6,297 nt of DNA from Bacteroidales bacterium. GTDB lineage: Bacteria; Bacteroidota; Bacteroidia; Bacteroidales; PUMT01. Location: positions 1 through 6,297 of the forward strand of contig SKQJ01000042.1 in NCBI GenBank assembly GCA_007119075.1, given 5' to 3'. Positions within the stretch are counted from its first letter, which is position 1; each line of letters opens with the position of its first letter. The notes beneath the pieces are model-generated. The model worked only from the letters and a program-made list of their open reading frames with translations, did not search any database and had not been told where the DNA came from. The translations under genes were made by a program, and so were the position numbers. Shown here in pieces: positions 5,723 to 6,297 of this stretch.

Positions 5723-5793
5723 TGACAGAAATTATGGTAATCTATTGCTTTTAGTCCGGACCCGGCTCAAACGACTGTAGCTGCCGCCATGCT

Positions 5794-6297
5794 TTATTTT
5801 GCCAGCATTGCTGCAAGCGCAATGGAATTCAGCTTTGTTTGCGCGCTGTCGCTTCTTGATGACAGTACCGCCGGAACCCTTGCCCCGGCTATGATGGCAG
5901 CCTGTTCGCTGCCGCCACACAGGACATTTGCCTTATAGAAGACATTCCCTGCTTCGATATTCGGGAACAGGATGCAATCCGCATCGCCGGCCACCTTGCT
6001 TTTTATTTTTTTGATCTTTACGGCCTCAGGGCTTATTGCCAGGTCCATCGACAGAGGGCCATCCACCTCCGCCCCTTTTATCTGATTTCTTTGAGCCATT
6101 TTGCTTATGATTGCAGCATCGGTGCAGGCCGGCATGCCCGGCAGCACCTGTTCCGTAGCTGCAAGGACAGCCAGTTTTGGCTTTTCTATGCCAAGAGCCA
6201 TGGCAGTCCTTATCAGGCAGTTTGCTATGGCAATTTTCTGCCGGAGATCCGGAAGGGGAATTATTGCTACATCCCCGATTATAAGCAGTTTGTGATA
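5794..6297 (-). CDS. ptb: Phosphate butyryltransferase, 3' part (cut by window edge)
   Basis: The frame is open to the right edge of the window and covers the last 167 residues of a protein that is about 300 residues in the family. The ATG at 6199-6201 is internal: the sequence upstream of it continues in frame, including PDLRQKIAIANCLI. Segments typical of the PTA/PTB phosphotransacylase family are ALGIEKPKLAVLAATE (34-49 of the fragment), VDGPLSMDLAIS (78-89), AGDADCILFPNIEAGNVFYK (103-122), GARVPAVLSSRSDS (138-151) and TKLNSIALA (154-162). The enzyme exchanges CoA and phosphate on a short acyl group (EC 2.3.1.19). Its product, acyl phosphate, is the substrate of the adjacent kinase, and that neighbour is the main reason for choosing phosphate butyryltransferase over phosphate acetyltransferase. 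The upstream part of the operon and the N-terminus lie outside the window. Confidence 0.88.
   Translation of the reverse strand, partial: YHKLLIIGDVAIIPLPDLRQKIAIANCLIRTAMALGIEKPKLAVLAATEQVLPGMPACTDAAIISKMAQRNQIKGAEVDGPLSMDLAISPEAVKIKKIKSKVAGDADCILFPNIEAGNVFYKANVLCGGSEQAAIIAGARVPAVLSSRSDSAQTKLNSIALAAMLAK

Overview
The window looks like an ordinary chromosomal stretch from a member of the Bacteroidota, probably Bacteroidales-like. Three things point there. The start codons are preceded by A/T-rich leaders with no Shine-Dalgarno sequence. Several upstream regions hold TTG-N20/21-nnnnTTTG elements like the Bacteroidetes -33/-7 promoter. The outer-membrane protein at 3125-3715 resembles a small conserved barrel family I know mainly from this phylum. 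These are inferences from sequence character, since no marker gene is present. I see no mobile element, CRISPR array, tRNA, rRNA, phage gene or defence system.

Layout, left to right. Positions 1-111 hold the probable tail of an upstream plus-strand gene and a clear rho-independent terminator. A secreted PQQ-like beta-propeller protein follows (334-1563, +). It converges on slyD (1649-2191, -), an FKBP-type prolyl isomerase and metallochaperone with a His/Cys-rich tail and its own terminator. A very A/T-rich 512-bp gap separates slyD from a divergently transcribed cold-shock protein gene (2704-2904, +), which also ends in a good terminator. Behind that terminator lies a G/C-rich, degenerate 35-bp-period repeat (3001-3105). 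Next is a small outer-membrane beta-barrel gene (3125-3715, -), divergent from a short-chain dehydrogenase/reductase gene (3921-4643, +). The SDR gene ends 2 bp from the stop of butyrate kinase (4646-5722, -). Upstream of buk on the same strand is the 3' part of phosphate butyryltransferase (5794 to the window edge).

How the genes work together. The only evident functional unit is the ptb-buk pair: Ptb converts an acyl-CoA to acyl phosphate, and Buk transfers that phosphate to ADP, giving a short-chain acid and ATP (or the reverse). The other genes look like single transcription units: protein folding and metal handling (SlyD), RNA chaperoning (CSP), envelope proteins (propeller, barrel) and an SDR of unknown substrate. 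The strand alternates often, so termination and divergent promoters carry most of the regulatory interest.

I did not find a convincing undescribed system. The features most worth a second look are the A/T-rich csp/slyD gap with its isolated GC island, a nearly identical promoter-like module in front of csp and the SDR gene, and the 35-bp periodic repeat.
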